A DNA stretch of 64,000 nucleotides from NCBI GenBank assembly GCA_020848075.1, contig JADLAV010000031.1, forward strand, positions 216,840 to 280,839. Direction: 5' to 3'. Below the pieces are notes generated by a model that was not told where the DNA came from, did no database searches, and saw only the letters and a program-made list of their open reading frames with translations. Shown here piece by piece: positions 63,700 to 64,000 of this stretch. Origin of the DNA: Burkholderiales bacterium. GTDB lineage: Bacteria; Pseudomonadota; Gammaproteobacteria; Burkholderiales; SG8-39. How positions within the stretch are numbered: position 1 is the stretch's first letter; each line of letters opens with the position of its first letter. The position numbers were made by a program, and so were the translations under genes.

Positions 63700-64000
63700 A
63701 TGGCCCTGCAGATCAACCTCAATGCCGATATTGCAGAGAGCTGGGGCGCCTACTCGATGGGCAACGACGCCGCGCTGGTGAAGATCGTCCGCTCGGCGAA
63801 CGTCGCGTGCGGCTTCCACGCCGGCGACCCGACCGTGATGCACCGCTTTGTCACCGCCGCCAAGGAAGCGGGCTGCAGCGTCGGCGCCCATCCCGCGTTC
63901 AACGATTTGTGGGGGTTCGGCAGGCGCCGGATCACGATGCGCCCCTCCGACCTCGAGTACATGATGGCCTACCAGATCGGCGCCCTGCAGGCGATGTGCG
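63700..64000 (+). CDS. pxpA: 5-oxoprolinase subunit A (PxpA/LamB-YcsF type), partial
   Basis: The frame runs open from ATG 63700 (GGAG about ten bases upstream) through the right edge of the window. The first 100 residues are INLNADIAESWGAYSMGNDAAL, then ANVACGFHAGDPTVMHR and CSVGAHPAFNDLWGFGRR, the conserved N-terminal part of the LamB/YcsF proteins with the metal-binding-like His residues. The gene is cut off by the window end. Confidence 0.93.
   Translation, partial: MALQINLNADIAESWGAYSMGNDAALVKIVRSANVACGFHAGDPTVMHRFVTAAKEAGCSVGAHPAFNDLWGFGRRRITMRPSDLEYMMAYQIGALQAMC

Overview
The window is a 64 kb stretch of very GC-rich chromosomal DNA from a Gram-negative, most likely betaproteobacterial (Burkholderiales-like), aerobic heterotroph. 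This placement is inferred from the gene repertoire (RhlE helicase with an extra IF-1, SrkA, TldD/PmbA, dodecin, YihY, a Liv-type ABC operon, Tat-targeted aldo/keto reductases, a 4,5-dihydroxyphthalate-decarboxylase-like protein) and not from any rRNA or marker gene. Genes are tightly packed with many 4-base ATGA/GTGA overlaps. I see no rRNA, tRNA, CRISPR array, transposase or prophage gene.

Region 1 (1-13 kb): a PAS-GGDEF-EAL protein cut by the left edge, an HTH-receiver regulator whose phospho-acceptor Asp is Glu, a Tat-type aldo/keto reductase, a DhpD-like protein, two FMN split-barrel genes (the second fused to a GAF domain), SnoaL, hemerythrin and cytochrome c genes. A near-perfect sigma-54 promoter at 9659-9674 lies in front of an orphan 79-residue acidic peptide. 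An extradiol dioxygenase and a YihY membrane protein follow. Region 2 (13-31 kb) is mostly housekeeping: a Tyr/Pro-rich secreted protein and a glycine-zipper lipoprotein, SrkA kinase, an SDR with Phe in the catalytic Tyr position, TldD/PmbA, dodecin, a MoxR-DUF58-transglutaminase operon, an orphan HicA-like protein, MFS, quinone-reductase-like and MetF-like genes, then an RNA/folding cluster (RhlE, RRM protein, IF-1 paralogue, FKBP).

Region 3 (30-47 kb): GST, malic enzyme, an ABC exporter, an internally shortened geranylgeranyl-reductase-like flavoprotein, an amidohydrolase, a uracil-DNA-glycosylase-superfamily protein ending in a 13-bp tandem repeat, a fusion of an alpha/beta-hydrolase with a metacaspase domain, a complete branched-chain-amino-acid-type ABC operon, a transporter and a second Tat aldo/keto reductase. 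Region 4 (48-51.4 kb) is a translationally coupled three-gene operon: a GHKL (Hsp90/MORC-like) ATPase plus two proteins I do not recognise. It is the best candidate for an undescribed, possibly conflict-type, system. It is followed by about 950 bp with only gene remnants and a possible small Cys-rich ORF.

Region 5 (52.4-64 kb) is a catabolic island: MarR regulator, three-subunit molybdenum hydroxylase, a truncated PhnD-like binding-protein fragment, a GntR/HutC regulator, a PLP-dependent lyase-like enzyme, a two-subunit CoA-transferase, an LLM-class flavin enzyme and the 5-oxoprolinase genes pxpC, pxpB and (divergent, cut by the right edge) pxpA. The same 18-bp palindrome, GGTNCTANNNNTAGNACC with one mismatch in one copy, occurs in both divergent promoters of the island (57568-57585 and 63623-63640). 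This suggests that the GntR protein controls both ends. My working hypothesis is degradation of an N-heterocyclic or lactam compound through hydroxylation, ring opening and CoA activation.
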